Origin: Eurosta solidaginis | Lineage: Eukaryota; Arthropoda; Insecta; Diptera; Tephritidae | DNA: 64,000 nt | Assembly (NCBI RefSeq): GCF_040869045.1 | Contig: NC_090319.1 | Coordinates: 394,521,601-394,585,600 of the forward strand | Direction of reading: 5' to 3' | Shown: positions 1-11,123 of the stretch, piece by piece | How the letters are laid out: each line of letters starts with the position of its first letter | Position numbering within the stretch: position 1 is the stretch's first letter | Translations under genes and position numbers: made by a program | The notes under the pieces: model-generated | Told to the model about the DNA's origin: nothing | The model's database searches: none | What the model saw: the letters and a program-made list of their open reading frames with translations, nothing else

Positions 1-527
1 CGCTGTTACTGCACAGTATTTGATGCTATTAAGTATGCTTTGTAGTTTTATTCTCATACTTGAGTACATATTTGTTAAAAGTGTGTTTCTTAATGTTACT
101 CGTGAAGCCAAAACGTACCGATTATCCAAGCATCGTATAAATGATCTGAACTCGTTATCTTCAACAATCCTAAAGGGTTGCATATCTGTGGCAATCATTC
201 TAATCAAAGCATTATCCAGTTGTTTTTTTCGCTCATCTATATACTGAGACTTTCTTATGTTGCTGTTATTAGGTTCAAGAAAGGATTCTATCGGAGCTGT
301 TGATGAAGGCATTTCCATCAACGTTGGATGTGACCACTTCAAGTGATTTAACAAATTGGTTGTATTTCCACCTGTTTTGTATTTTTTTCCGCACGATTTG
401 CATTTCGCCGAATTGCCTTGCACTTGACTAAAGTACTTCCAGGCAATAGATCTGCGAGTATTTGGATTATTTAAAAGATTGAATTCCCCTTCAGAGTCAC
501 TTTCAAGCTCAATTGGCTTACTAGAAT
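1..527 (-). CDS. BED zinc finger / hAT-type transposase, N-terminal exon (partial)
   Basis: A frame with no stop for about 175 codons runs off the left edge on the minus strand. It has no ATG near its start. It begins after a splice-acceptor-like CATTTTAG, with an in-frame stop just upstream, so it is probably an internal exon. The translation shows a BED finger: an aromatic WKYF start, then CKSCGKKYK (C-x2-C), then LLNHLKWSH (H-x4-H). After a linker comes ATDMQPFRIVEDNEFRSFI, which matches the N-terminal helical region of hAT-superfamily transposases (the dLQPFsiVed-eFr block of ZBED/hAT proteins). BED fingers bind DNA, in these elements near the terminal repeats. The RNase H-like catalytic core would lie left of the window. 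Because the visible part is unbroken, it may be a young hAT copy or a domesticated ZBED-like gene; the sequence here cannot separate these. Confidence 0.8.
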
Positions 528-1097
528 CTAAAATGTTTAATTAATTAGTTTTCATTTCGTACTGAACACAGTATCATACCCATATACATATCCTATATTG
601 CTAGTGCAATATGCACGCAATGGGTTTTGAATTCGAAATCAAAAAAAGACAGCCTACGAAGTTTTTGTGCATAAGTGTGAGAAGAAAAAATTTAAATTTG
701 GCTCCATTCCATTTTTCATGACAAAAAAATTAAAAACATTTAAACAGCAATTTATGGGCACTCTGATGTTTGTAAGTGTACCCAGCCTGTATTAGCAATA
801 TATGTAGGAGTATTACATATATGTTCATACCATAAAATAGATAAACACATGTTCAATATATTGCTTACCAGAAGTGTGCAGAAATTTCTTCATCTTGCTC
901 TCGAAGCCACCAAAACGCAAAATTTATAAAAGTAAAAATTACAGAATATGATTGTATTTTCTCAAGCGTCCGTAAAGCAGATAGTGATGAAAACTCCGAT
1001 GCCTAAAGAATCGAGTGATTTAAAAAAAAAATCGATTCTACATTTCTAAAAAAAAAAGATCGATTAAATCGATTAAGCATCGAATCGAAATCCAGCT
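528..1097. other. AT-rich stretch, nothing recognised
   Basis: No coding signal was found. If the hAT exon is real, the part next to it would be its upstream intron. Near the end are nested short inverted motifs built on ATCGAT and ATCGATTAAATCGAT, separated by A runs. Confidence 0.4.
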
Positions 1098-1301
1098 CTA
1101 TCTGCGAGATCTTGAGGAAAAAATCCCGGATCTTTCCGAAATGGCCAACACGTTGATTTCCCCAATACATACAAACAAAACCTTTCCTAAATACTATTTT
1201 TTTAAATATAAAAATCTAGCTTTTTAAAGAAAGAATACCGGCGTACGCCGGCGCGTCTCCCACCCGCTGCCGCCGATAAAGTGATCGGCGTAAACCTCTA
1301 A
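1098..1301. repeat. Dispersed CG-rich repeat, copy 1
   Basis: This roughly 205-bp block recurs at 19139-19343 with about 85-90% identity by eye. Shared landmarks in order are TCTGCGAGATCTTGAGG, GGATCTTTC, AATGGCCAACA, AATACATACAAACAAAACC, AGCTTTTTAAAG, the palindrome CGGCGTACGCCGG, and CCGATAAAGTGATCGGCGTA. A partial relative of the CG-rich part lies near 17290. I see no coding frame or target duplication. It may be the end of a larger non-autonomous element. Confidence 0.75.
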
Positions 1302-1640
1302 TACACACGTACATTACAGCACCTAAACAAAAAACGGCCAAAGGAAAAAGGTACATAATAGTTGGTATTATAATGTGCATCCATACAATATTTGTATGAA
1401 TGTGTGAGTATGTATTGAAGGTATATGCGAAATTATATGTATATGTACATACATATATGGATGCATATCTATCTAATGTACATAAATGCATTGTGAAACA
1501 ACAACCGTTACGATCGCAAAATCAACGAATGACGAGCATTTGCAATTTTATACCTTTTCGACGCCTAATGAACCGGTGAATATGACTTGGCACATTTTTC
1601 TTTTGTGTCAGCTATTACCAACAACAACATTGTTTTCTAT
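1302..1640. other. AT-rich spacer with TATG/TACA microsatellite runs
   Basis: Simple alternating ATGTATATGTACATAC-type sequence lies around 1400-1470. No gene or element ends were found. Confidence 0.4.
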
Positions 1641-3593
1641 TTTTATACTCAGTTGAGCAGAGCTCATAGAGTATATTAATTTTGATTGGATAACGGTTGG
1701 TTGTACAGGTATAAAGGAATCGAGATAGATATAGACTTCCATATATCAAGATCATCAGTATCGAAAAAAATTTGATTGAGCCATGTCCGTCCGTCCGTCC
1801 GTCCCTTAACACGATAACTTGAGTAAATTTTGAGGTATCTTGATGAAATTTTGTATGTAGGTTCCTGGGCACTCATCTCAGATAGCTGTTTAAAATGAAC
1901 GATATCGGACTATAACCACGCCCACTTGTTCGATATCGAAAATTTCGAAAAACCGAAAAAGTGCGATAATTTATTACCAAAGACGGATAAAGCGATGACA
2001 CTTGGTAGGTGAGTTGAACTTATGACGCAGAATAGAAAATTTGTAAAATTTTGGACAATGGGCGTGGCACCGCCCACTTTTAAAAAAAGGTAATTTAGAA
2101 GTTTTGCAAGCTGTAATTTGCCAGTCGTTGAAGATATCATGATGAAATTTTACAAGAACGATACTGCTATTTCTATATGTATGCTTAATAAAAATTAGCC
2201 AAATCGGAGAACGACCACGCCCACTTAAAAAAAAACAAAATTTTTTAAGTCAAATTTAAAAAAAAAAGTTAATATCTTTACAGTATATAAGTAAATTTTG
2301 TCAACATTCAACTCCAGTAATGATATGGTGCAACAAAATACAAAAATAAAAGAAATTTTCAAAATTGGCGTGGCTCCGCCCTTTTTCATTTAATTTGTCT
2401 AGGATACTTTTAATGCCATAAGTCGAACAAAAATTTACCAATCCTTGTGAAATTTGGTAGGGGCTTAGATTCTAGGACGATAACGGGTTTCTGTGAAAAA
2501 GGGCGAAATCAGTTGAAGCCATGCCCAGTATTTATACACAGTCGACCGTCTGTCCGTCCGCTCGGCCGTTAACACGATAACTTGAGCAAAAATCGATTTA
2601 CCTTTACTAAACTCAGTTCACGTAATTATCTGAACTCACTTTGTATTGGTATAAAAAATGGCCGAAATTCGCCTATGACCACGCCCACTTTTTCGATATC
2701 GAAAATTACGAAAAATGAAAAAAATGCCATAATTCTATACCAAATACGAAAAAAGGGATGAAACATGGTAATTGGATTGGTTTATTGACGCAAAATATAA
2801 CCCTAGGAAAACTTTGTAAAATGGGTGTGGCACCTTCCATATTAAGTAAAATAAAATGAAAAAGTTCGGCAGGGGGAGATCAAAAGCCCTTGGAATCTTG
2901 GCAGGAATACTGTTCGTGGTATTACATATATAAATAAATTAGCGGTACCCGACAGATGATGGTCTGGGTCACCCTGGTCCACATTTTGGTCGATATCTCG
3001 GAAACGCTTTCACATATACAACTAAGGGCCACTCCCTTTTAAAACCCTCATTAACACCTTTCATTTGATATCCATATCGTACAAACACATTCTAGAGTCA
3101 CCCCTGGTCCACCTTTACGGCGATATCTCGAAAAGGCGTCCACTCATAGAACTAAGGCCCGCTCCCTTTTAAAATACTCATTAGCACCTTTCGTTTGATA
3201 CCCATATCGTACAAACGCATTCTAGAGTCACCCCTGGTCCACCTTTATGGCGATATCTCGAAAAGGCGTCCACCTATAGAACTAAGACCCACGCCCTTTC
3301 AAAATACTCATTAACCCCTTTCATTTGATACCCATATCGTACAAACAAATTCTAGAGTCAGCCTTGGTCCCCCTTTATGGCGATATCCCTAAATGGCGTC
3401 CACCTATAGAACCATGGCCCTCTTAAAATACTCTTTAATACCATCCATTTGATACACATGTCATACAAATACATTCCAGGGTTACCCTAGGTTCATTTTC
3501 CTACATGGTGATTTTCCCTTACTTTGTCTCCATAGCTCTCAGCTGAGTATGTAATTATCGGTTACACCCGAACTTAGCCTTCCTTACTTGTTT
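1641..3593. mobile_element. mini-me/DINE-like element, copy 1
   Basis: It starts at TATACTCAGTTGAGCAGAGC and ends at ACCCGAACTTAGCCTTCCTT followed by ACTTGTTT. The same start, end and body recur at about 15378, 25027 and 55183. The body carries a (GTCC)n tract, ACACGATAACTTGAG, and repeated CCACGCCCACTT/GGGCGTGGC blocks. Dipteran mini-me elements (non-autonomous, related to the DINE-1/Helentron group) are known for internal (GTCY)n and (TA)n tracts, which fits. No protein is encoded. The right half contains about four units of the 127-bp minisatellite that is strongly amplified in the 55-62 kb copy. Confidence 0.75.
2985..3490. repeat. 127-bp minisatellite inside mini-me copy 1 (about 4 units)
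   Basis: Units share GATATCTCGAAAAGGCGTCC, CTATAGAACTAAGG, CATTTGATACCCATATCGTA and CTAGAGTCACCCCTGGTCC. They are diverged from each other, unlike the homogenised array at 56.7-59.9 kb, so this is probably close to the unamplified ancestral state. Confidence 0.8.
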
Positions 3594-3780
3594 ATTTTAT
3601 TTCATTAAGGACAGTAAGCAAATAAATAACAAAAAGACAAAATTCATCAAATAGTTCAACCAACAATCGTAATCGACGAACCATACGAAAACTAGCACCG
3701 ACATTTTTAGTTCTTACGAAAACTAGCACTTAAACCAATTTTTTTTTTAAATTTATATATCTTTCAAATTGATATAAATA

Positions 3781-4160
3781 AGAGATATTCGATCTTTGAT
3801 TTAATCGTCTATTCATTTATTACATTTGTAAATTTGATGAGTTTGAGACGTATTCACTATAATTTCTCTTATTAAATTATTGTGTTTTTTATTATGATGG
3901 AAAAACTGAAAGGAATTTAAAATACTGGCTGAATTATAGCTAATTCAACCCTGCCAAAGATCTTTTCAGATATCTTTGTATTTTTAAATTAGAACTTATA
4001 TTCTCCCCGAGTGAGATTTGAACTCGAGTCGTTTTTTCGTTGTTGCTTTTGGTTAAGCAGCAACTTTCAATCATAATAAAAAACACAAAGAAGAAATTAT
4101 TGTGAATACGTCTCAAACTAATTAAATTTACGAATGTAATAAAAGATATTCGAATATAAT
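3781..4160. repeat. Foldback repeat with a tRNA-like B box in the spacer
   Basis: The left arm (3781-3898) and right arm (4070-4160) are imperfect reverse complements. For example, GTTTGAGACGTATTCAC on the left pairs with GTGAATACGTCTCAAAC on the right. The roughly 170-bp spacer read on the minus strand contains CTCGAGTTCAAATCTCACTC, which resembles a Pol III B box inside a tRNA T-arm. It may be a foldback element or MITE carrying a tRNA-derived segment. No target duplication could be fixed. Confidence 0.5.
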
Positions 4161-4347
4161 GATTATCGCAAAAGTTCGTATCCCAAGTCTTTCGTAAACG
4201 TGCACTAGTACCTATGGGGTTGGTTGGTTGGTTGGTTGCTGTGCTGCCCGGCTATGGAGCCGGGCCCAAGTAGCGCTCTAGGCGCCATTTTGATGCAGTT
4301 CCTCCTGGAACCAATTACGTTTTGGATTGATGTACCCTGCTATAATT

Positions 4348-5349
4348 TTACTCAAGCCACTTGGTTAGATCAATAAACCTACTGATGTTCTTGATTCGGC
4401 AGTTTGATACCGCCCTTAAGTCCGGAAACACATAACTGCCTAGAGTTCGGGACCGAAAATTTGCGAGGGCTGAGCACTCGCAGAGAAAGTAAGTAAAAGA
4501 TTCCTCGGCACCCTCCTGTCTACAGCTCCTATACCTCTCATTGTAGGGGAAACCCATTCTATTCGCGTGTGTGCCAAACGACCAGTGCCCTGTAATAGTG
4601 GCCGTGGGTCTGTATATTTCCCTCCCAGACCTATTTAGTAGGTAATCGGTTCTTTTCTGGTTGTAGTCTGGCCATATTAATTTGGTGATTCTACAGGTGT
4701 CCGTAGAGTACCAATCGCGGATTGCTATTTTCCTTAGATAGGTGAGAATGTCTCTTTGAACTGATGTGAGTGGTCGATGCACCGCGACTGCTTCCGTGAT
4801 TTCTAACGATGCTCCTTCCTTTGCTATTCCATCCGCTTTTTCGTTGCCGTCAATGTTCCTGTGGCCGGGTACCCAGCTGAGAGTAACAGCTGCCTGGTTG
4901 GCTGCTTCACGTAGCACCCTCTTACACTTATCGACGGCTTTAGAGGATGTGAACGGTGATTCTAGCGCTTTCAGTGCCGCTTGGCTGTCGGAGTATATAA
5001 CTACCTCACCGTCTATCCGGTTCTGCAAAAGGAAGACGCAGGCCCTCTCTATTCCTTGCAGATCTGCTTGGAAGATGCTGGCTGTGTTTGGAAGACGGAT
5101 GGGGATTGCGACTTTTAGTTGGTTGGAGTAAACACCTGCACCGACGCCGCAGTCCATTTTGGAACCGTCAGTATAGATTGAGGTGGCCTCCTCCCTGCCA
5201 AGTCTGTCGTCCGCCCAATCCGTTCTAGAGGATATCTGCACCTTGTAATTTCTGTGTTTAGTGTTTTTGGGAGTTAATCTGTTGTCGAATCCATATCGGT
5301 GAGCATTGTTAGGGTGTCGCTGTGGCCATAACCTTTTTGTTTCCAGCAT
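4348..5349 (-). pseudogene. LINE ORF2 C-terminal part with RNase H domain (copy 1)
   Basis: RNase H removes the RNA strand of the cDNA hybrid during retrotransposition. The first catalytic Asp sits in SIYTDGSKMD (about residue 61), the third in VIYSDSQAALKAL (about 121), and the C-terminal His/Asp in WVPGHRNIDGNEKAD (about 159-173). The position normally held by the catalytic Glu reads FQADLQGIERA rather than the usual FQAEL-AI, an E-to-D change near residue 96. A cysteine-containing tail follows (CRQEGAEESFTYFLCEC), as in related LINEs. The frame is open, but it is cut off from the reverse transcriptase by stops and frame changes between 5350 and 5750. Confidence 0.85.
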
Positions 5350-5750
5350 TTAGATTTCCTTAGTCTGATGGCTGTGCTGATCGCACATCTGATGTGGAGG
5401 GTCAGTGGCTGCAAGTTAAGTATAACGTTTAGTTCATCCGTCGGGCACGATCTAAGTGCACCTGTCTGCCCTTTGTATCTTGTCTAGTTTTTTAGTGTTA
5501 TATTGCTTGTTCAGGGCAGACCACAATGCTATGGCTCCGTACGCCAGGATGGGCCTTATGACCGCCGTGTAGAGCCACATCATAAGTTTTGGCTTTAGTC
5601 CCCAATTTCTGCTGACTATTCCCTTGCACGAGTAGTATGCGATATTAGCCTTCTCTACTCTTTTTTCGATATTGGTTTTCCAATTTAACTTGTTGTCTAT
5701 TTCGACGCCTAGGTACTTAACTCTAGTAGAGAGCGAGAGTTGCGTTCCAT

Positions 5751-6552
5751 CTATTGAGGGTAGTCGAAAAGTTGGTATTTGGTGTTACTGAACTGTATCA
5801 GTTCTGTTTTGCTAGAGTTGATGTTGAGGCCGCACGATGTTGCCCAGGTGTGCAGTCTGCTTAGCGCGACCTGAAGGATGTCGCTTAGCGTGGAGGGAAA
5901 AGCCCCCGAGACTGTAATGACCATATCGTCTGCGTGTGCTACTGCCTTAACACCATTCTTGTCGAGTTCGAGTACTATCTCGTTCAGTGCAATGACCCAG
6001 AGTAGTGGCGAGAGGACCTCGCCCTGGGGTGTACCTCGACTCACTTTGCGGGTCATTGTCACTGAGCCCATATCCGCTTGTATGGTTCTATTTTCCAGCA
6101 TTCCGGCCCTTTGCAGGTCTTCCGCAATTGTGCCGGTTTCGATGTTGTTGAAGGCGCCTTCTATATCTAAGAAAGCTGCTAGTGTGAATTGTTTGTAGTG
6201 TAGTGATCTATCCACAAAACCCGTTAGCTCATGGAGGGCTGTCTCCGTAAATCTACCCTTCATATAGGCGTGGTGTGCCTTTGACAGATTTGGTCCTGTT
6301 ATTCTAATATAGATATCCAGAAGCCGCTCAAGGACCTTGAGCATGAAGGATGTGAGGTTTATTGGTCTGTAGTCTTTGGCGTTTTCGTGTGTGCGCCTGC
6401 CCGCTTTCGGCAGAAATATTACTTTTGTTTTTCTCCAGCTTTGTGGAATATAGGTCAGGGCGATACTCGCTCTGTATACCGTTTCCGGCCAGAGGATCAT
6501 TGGATCACTTAGTTTTTGTAGCATTACCGGGATAACGCCATCTAGACCGGGC
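5751..6552 (-). pseudogene. LINE reverse transcriptase domain (copy 1)
   Basis: Reverse transcriptase blocks appear in order: FLPKAGRRTHENAKDYRPIN, then HAYMKGRFTETALHEL, then AAFLDIEGAFNNI, then SRGTPQGEVLSPLLW, then AVAHADDMVITVSG. The active-site box reads HADD rather than YADD, an unusual Tyr-to-His change in front of the catalytic Asp pair. The start of the domain (KSPGLDGVIPVML) is in frame here, but the sequence just upstream continues in another frame (IDSEKIRFAINGFSPN), so a frameshift lies near 6550. The copy is non-functional. Confidence 0.85.
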
Positions 6553-6670
6553 GATTTGGAGAGAAGCCATTGATAGCAAACCTGATCTTTTCGCTGTCTA
6601 TTATGCTGTCCAGTAAGCCCTCTGAGGGCTGAGAGTCCCTGCAGAGAGATTCTTTTACTGGTGCTATGTG

Positions 6671-7924
6671 GAACTCTTTAAAGAATCACATCACCATCAA
6701 GTGATTATGACAATTTTAGTGTGGCCAAAAATATGTTACGACAAGTTAATTGTAAGTAAAGTAGATCTCCTGTCTATCTGAATTATAGGTGGGCATAGTT
6801 TACTTAATTTTCGTTTCCATAAACTAACTTTGGACCCCGAAATTAGCTTATACTTTTTGAAGGCCTTTCTTACGCTGAATCTGAATCCCGTGCCATCATT
6901 TTGAATTTTGAATGAAAAACTCATAAGTTAATGAACTTTAACTTTCGAACTTTAACTTGCTAATTAATTTTTATGAAAAAAATTGGCCTTAAACCCGAAC
7001 ATTTTTATTTTTTACGTTTACCTACTTTTAAAAGCATTTTTCTCTAAGGTCGTACTTTCGCACATAATCATTTACAGTATATCATATTAATAGAGAAAGA
7101 TGCGAAGATACGAATGTTAATTAACATCTGGAAGCAGCCAAAAAGCCTCATTTTCGTACCTTTATGTAAGAATATCTCGAAAACAAGAACCAAAAAGAAA
7201 AGTTTGACTAGACGTTCAGATAAGTGAGGCGAAGAACTTTCGAAAAGTATTGGCCAATTTCTGCATCTGGACTTTCTTAAACTTTGTCGGCCTGTGTAAT
7301 TCATGTCGCTCTGACAAATCGCTTAATGATATAGATGAATATCAATTGCCACAAGTTCGCCTCGCTAAACTTAGAGAACGGCTGGGCTAATTCCGTTAAT
7401 TTTTATGGTATATAGTCAAGTTAAAATATGTTTTAAAGTTAATCACAGCTTTTCGGTATAATTTTCTATGAGCTATGCGCCTTTTGCGTTGTTCGAATAC
7501 AAGTTTCAGTGGTTGTCGAAAAAAGAAAAATAAATAAGTTTCAAAACGATTAGAGGAAATATATGAAAGAAAATAAAGGAAAACAAAAACCAAGTATTAG
7601 TTTGCGACAGCTACAGCCGAAAGTGTTTATACTAGTAAGAAATTTTCAAATTGCTAGATTTCATATGAAATTTTGAAAGTTTTAGTTCTCGCATTTTACG
7701 ACGAGGTATATGTATGTATACCCCGAAGTCAAACTAATTGGCTATACTAAAAAAAAAATGGGTTTATGCACTGAGTTTCGATTTATCACAAAAACTTGCA
7801 AAGTTGTTCAACAAAAAGTTTGCAAAATCTTAAAATAGAGACAGCCAAAAAGTTTAAACTTGCTGCTGAAAAAACAGCTGATTTTCGCAATTTCTTTTTT
7901 AAGTCATAAGCCACCCTTTCATGG
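6671..7924. other. AT-rich stretch, nothing recognised
   Basis: Short open frames occur on both strands (for example 7068-7304 and 7396-7593, minus). Their composition is that of AT-rich non-coding DNA and no domain was recognised. Confidence 0.4.
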
Positions 7925-8368
7925 GCCGGGTCACATATATTGAAGGCAACGAAGAATATTTCACACACATAACCAGCAGCTAACAGTAGAGAGAATATTT
8001 CACACACATAGATGGCAATAAAGGATATAGTCTTATATAAACTACAGATATACATGTATATAGCTACAACATGTTCTAGAAGGCATGTTCGTGAAACGTC
8101 TAGACCTTGGGAGAAATGAGCGAACGAGGTAACCGAGAGTAAAAAAACAGCGCAAGCTGAGGAATCAAGAGTCAATTTAATTTTAGCACGCTTTAGTGAA
8201 GTATGCGATAATTGTAATTGTGGAATACTACTCCCAAAGTAGTCTAAATAAAGAACGTTTTGTTATACTGAATATTTGAGTTATTTATTCGTAGTTCAGA
8301 GATTCGAACGTTAACAGAAGCTGCAAAATAATCAGGAGTTTCCCAAAATTCATTACAATATGCATGTA
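7925..8368 (+). mobile_element. Probable solo LTR of a Ty3/gypsy-type retrotransposon
   Basis: The block has the layout of an LTR. An upstream region contains ACACACATA repeats. Then come GTCTAAATAAAGAACG with an AATAAA signal, TTGAGTTATTTATTCG, and TTCAGAGATTCGAACGTTA, ending near TTTCCCAAAATTCATTACAAT. This arrangement resembles the U3-R-U5 region of insect gypsy/17.6-group LTRs. No gag or pol lies nearby, so it would be a solo LTR. Exact ends and the target duplication were not resolved. Confidence 0.45.
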
Positions 8369-8574
8369 TGAAGTGTTAGGATACGTTTCGTTACACATAT
8401 GTGTCTGAAAAAAAGGAGAGTGCACGACTTTGTCTCAGAGCTCTTCGAAGCCAAACCTTTCCGACGGACTTCACATAATTTTTTCAAATAAAATTATAGA
8501 CTTATCTGGATTCATTTTTACGAAAATCGGCAAAACTGCAAAAATGCAGTAAAAACAGTTTCAGATATAGGCTA

Positions 8575-9093
8575 ATGCCAATTTCACACAGAGGCTTAAT
8601 GAAATAATTAGTCAAGTTTTCTACACTAAAGCCCTAATTGAATTCAATCTTCCATACAAAATACAAATTCTTAATTATCTCATTAATGCTTTATTGAATG
8701 CCTAATCGAGTGAAAAATACAGTCGGTTTTGCTTGGTGCTGCGAATTTATTGTCAGTGTAATAAATCACAATCAACAATAAATTATTTTCAATAATTTAC
8801 CAAAAATGGAAAACACGAAAAAATTCAAAATTTTTCTTTGAAAATAGGCACATATTTGGTTAGGTGCAACATCTATGGGTAGTTGCGCAGCCATTTTATT
8901 TTGATTGTATTTATAGTTAAGAAGGAAACAGCTGCTTTCCATTATCCTATTTTTTATAAAAAACGAAATATTTTTTTGGGGCTGCTGACAAATGTTCCCG
9001 TAATGAAGCAAAAGGCCCGGTATGAAAAGGGAAACTTAATTATTTCATTAAATAGAATTGTGATTCGATTAAGTTTCTGTGTGAAAATGGTAT
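8575..9093. mobile_element. MITE with TTTCACACAGA termini
   Basis: The left end ATGCCAATTTCACACAGAGG and the right end (reverse complement ATACCATTTTCACACAGAAA) form terminal inverted repeats of about 25 bp. Further in, both ends share CTTAAT and TGAAATAATTA. The 0.5-kb size and absence of coding sequence fit a non-autonomous DNA element. The target duplication is unclear, possibly TA. Confidence 0.6.
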
Positions 9094-10349
9094 AAGACTT
9101 TTAAGCGTGTGCAGTATATTGATTCTTTTTTTTTCAAGACTTTTCTTCATATTTTCTGGTGTATTAAACAAAACTATGAGATCAAATGCGACTATTTCAA
9201 TTTCATATCAATTTAGGTATAAAAATACTCTAACCAAAGGGAGTTGTTTATTTCATATAAAGAGGGCAAAAGTGAGATAAGTCGGATTTTCATCACAAAA
9301 CATTAATTGAAAGCTCTGGCTTATTTTGCTGGTGGGTATACCTAAAATATTTCTACAACTGTGAATATGCTTTTATTACGATTTTATTTGTGCTTACCCA
9401 TCGCAGGTAGAGATTGCACATGAAAAACGCTTAAAAAGTGATTAAATGGCAAACTCTTACGAGTTTAGCTATTACTTTGAGTATAATTGGTGTTTTTGTT
9501 TATGAATATTATATGTTTTGTCTTTTTTGCAAATTCATCCTAGGTACATATTTCAAAAAGATGAGGAAAACTAAAATGCATATGGACATTTACCTATACA
9601 TATATGTAATAACTTTCGTTTCATTTCTTTAATGGATATGCATTAAAAATAAAATGTCAAGGTAGTTTCGATAGATTAAATGTATGGCTAGATCGAATAA
9701 TATAATGTAAATTTGTATTTAAATATACTTTGAGCTGGGACTTAGGTGTCGCCAGAGCAATATCGGCTCCCCATTTCACACGGAATGTAGCTTTTATACA
9801 AACATTATTAAATTTGAAAAGTTTACTTAAAAGTCATTTATTATTATTTCTGCCTATGAAGAAGCGAAAAAAGTAGATCCAGATCATATAAATAAATAAA
9901 TAGTTTATTTAATAATTTGGGAAAAATTTAATCAAAATTATTAAATAAATTATAAATAAAAAATTGCTTCAAATAAATGTTTTCATACACACATTTAAAA
10001 CAATAAGGGCAACCCCCGCTTAATTCATACAAATAAATAATTTTTCCTAGATTTCTCTTTATACATATGTGTCGAGGCATTATAACAGGGAAATAAAACC
10101 TTTATGTATTTTCCATAATTATTTATTCTTGATGATGCAGCATCTTAAATTTGTACATTTATTGTTTTAAATCAATTAATTCAAATAATGCGATAAAATA
10201 AGATATACTATGCATTAACTGTTATAACTCGAATCGTTTTAACATACCATCGACTTCGCTGTAGGAGCATCTAAGGCTACCTTTCACTCAAAAGTACTTT
10301 TTGACTTTAAGAAACACAAAATTCTGCATAATAAAATAATAAAAACAAA
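9094..10349. other. AT-rich stretch, nothing recognised
   Basis: Only short AT-driven open frames occur. ATAAATAAATA runs lie around 9890-9980. Confidence 0.4.
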
Positions 10350-10392
10350 ATTTTTAAGTTAAACGGTTTTATTGAAAACAATACTTACATTA
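10350..10392. repeat. 40-bp dispersed repeat, copy A (with inverted partner near 10932)
   Basis: The stretch containing AAGTTAAACGGTTTTATTG then AAAACAATACTTACAT recurs almost exactly at 26135-26177. Its first half appears inverted as AATAAAACCGTTTAAAAA at 10932-10949, so 10350-10950 may be one TIR element of about 600 bp. The body between shows no coding frame. Confidence 0.55.
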
Positions 10393-11123
10393 AGTTATAA
10401 TAATACTAAAAGCTAGAAAATAATTAGGTAGGTCCTAGGTAGTAGTCATCACACTCCTCATCAATCTAGGGCGTTGATCAGACAATTAAAAAACAGCTTT
10501 GGGCGCCTTCAAATTTCTATTGATAGTCATAAGTAAGACTTCACATTTCACGCGCCCATTTTAAACATTTTTTTTAATTATTTTATTTTCATGTTTTTAG
10601 TCTTTATTTAATTGCCTATTATTTCTCATTGTATTTAGTTCATTTAGTGGGTCATTATTACAATTATTGCTTGTCCCTCCTCGAACTTCAAAGTATTTTG
10701 ATGTCACTTCTACCGGACTGTAAGTAATATTTGTTCCAAATATGAGCAAAATCGGACCACAAATACGATTTTTTGAAATATTTCGATCCATGCGCCACCT
10801 ATCCGAGTTTTTTTCTTATTATCGCATTGTCATCGGGTTCTGAACTATATTCCAAGTTTCAAGCTTGTGGCTTATCGGGAAGTTACTTAAGTTTTAATTA
10901 CAAAATTCGTTCACAAGGCCGGCCTGCTGAGTCAAGCTAAATAAAACCGTTTAAAAATGCCCAACATAGCACGTCGCATTATCTAAGTTATTTTTTATTT
11001 CTATCACTCCACTACAAATAGCATATCGTCCGGAGATTTTGTTTCAAATGCAAAGGCTCATAGCCGAGCCAAAGAAATTCCATCACTTTTTTATGTTCAG
11101 AGCGGGGCAACAGCAAAAAAAAA

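Larger units (their letters stand above)
4216..6670 (-). mobile_element. LOA/I-type LINE, copy 1 (5'-truncated, degenerate)
   Basis: The order on the minus strand is reverse transcriptase, then C-terminal RNase H, then a 3' end with a (CCAA)n-like tail (GGTTGGTTGGTTGG on the plus strand). The endonuclease and ORF1 are missing, so the copy is 5'-truncated, as is typical of LINE integration. It is clearly a different subfamily from copies 2 and 3, which are close to each other. Confidence 0.85.

Noticed and set aside
7786..8175. 129-codon minus-strand open frame
   Set aside because: It overlaps the LTR-like block in antisense and has a low-complexity hydrophobic composition.
8401..8480. Functional continuation of a retrovirus-like element after the LTR
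   Set aside because: No primer-binding site, gag or pol follows, so only a solo LTR is proposed.
9438..9632. Small membrane protein
   Set aside because: The hydrophobic residues follow from T-rich codons; no homology or context.
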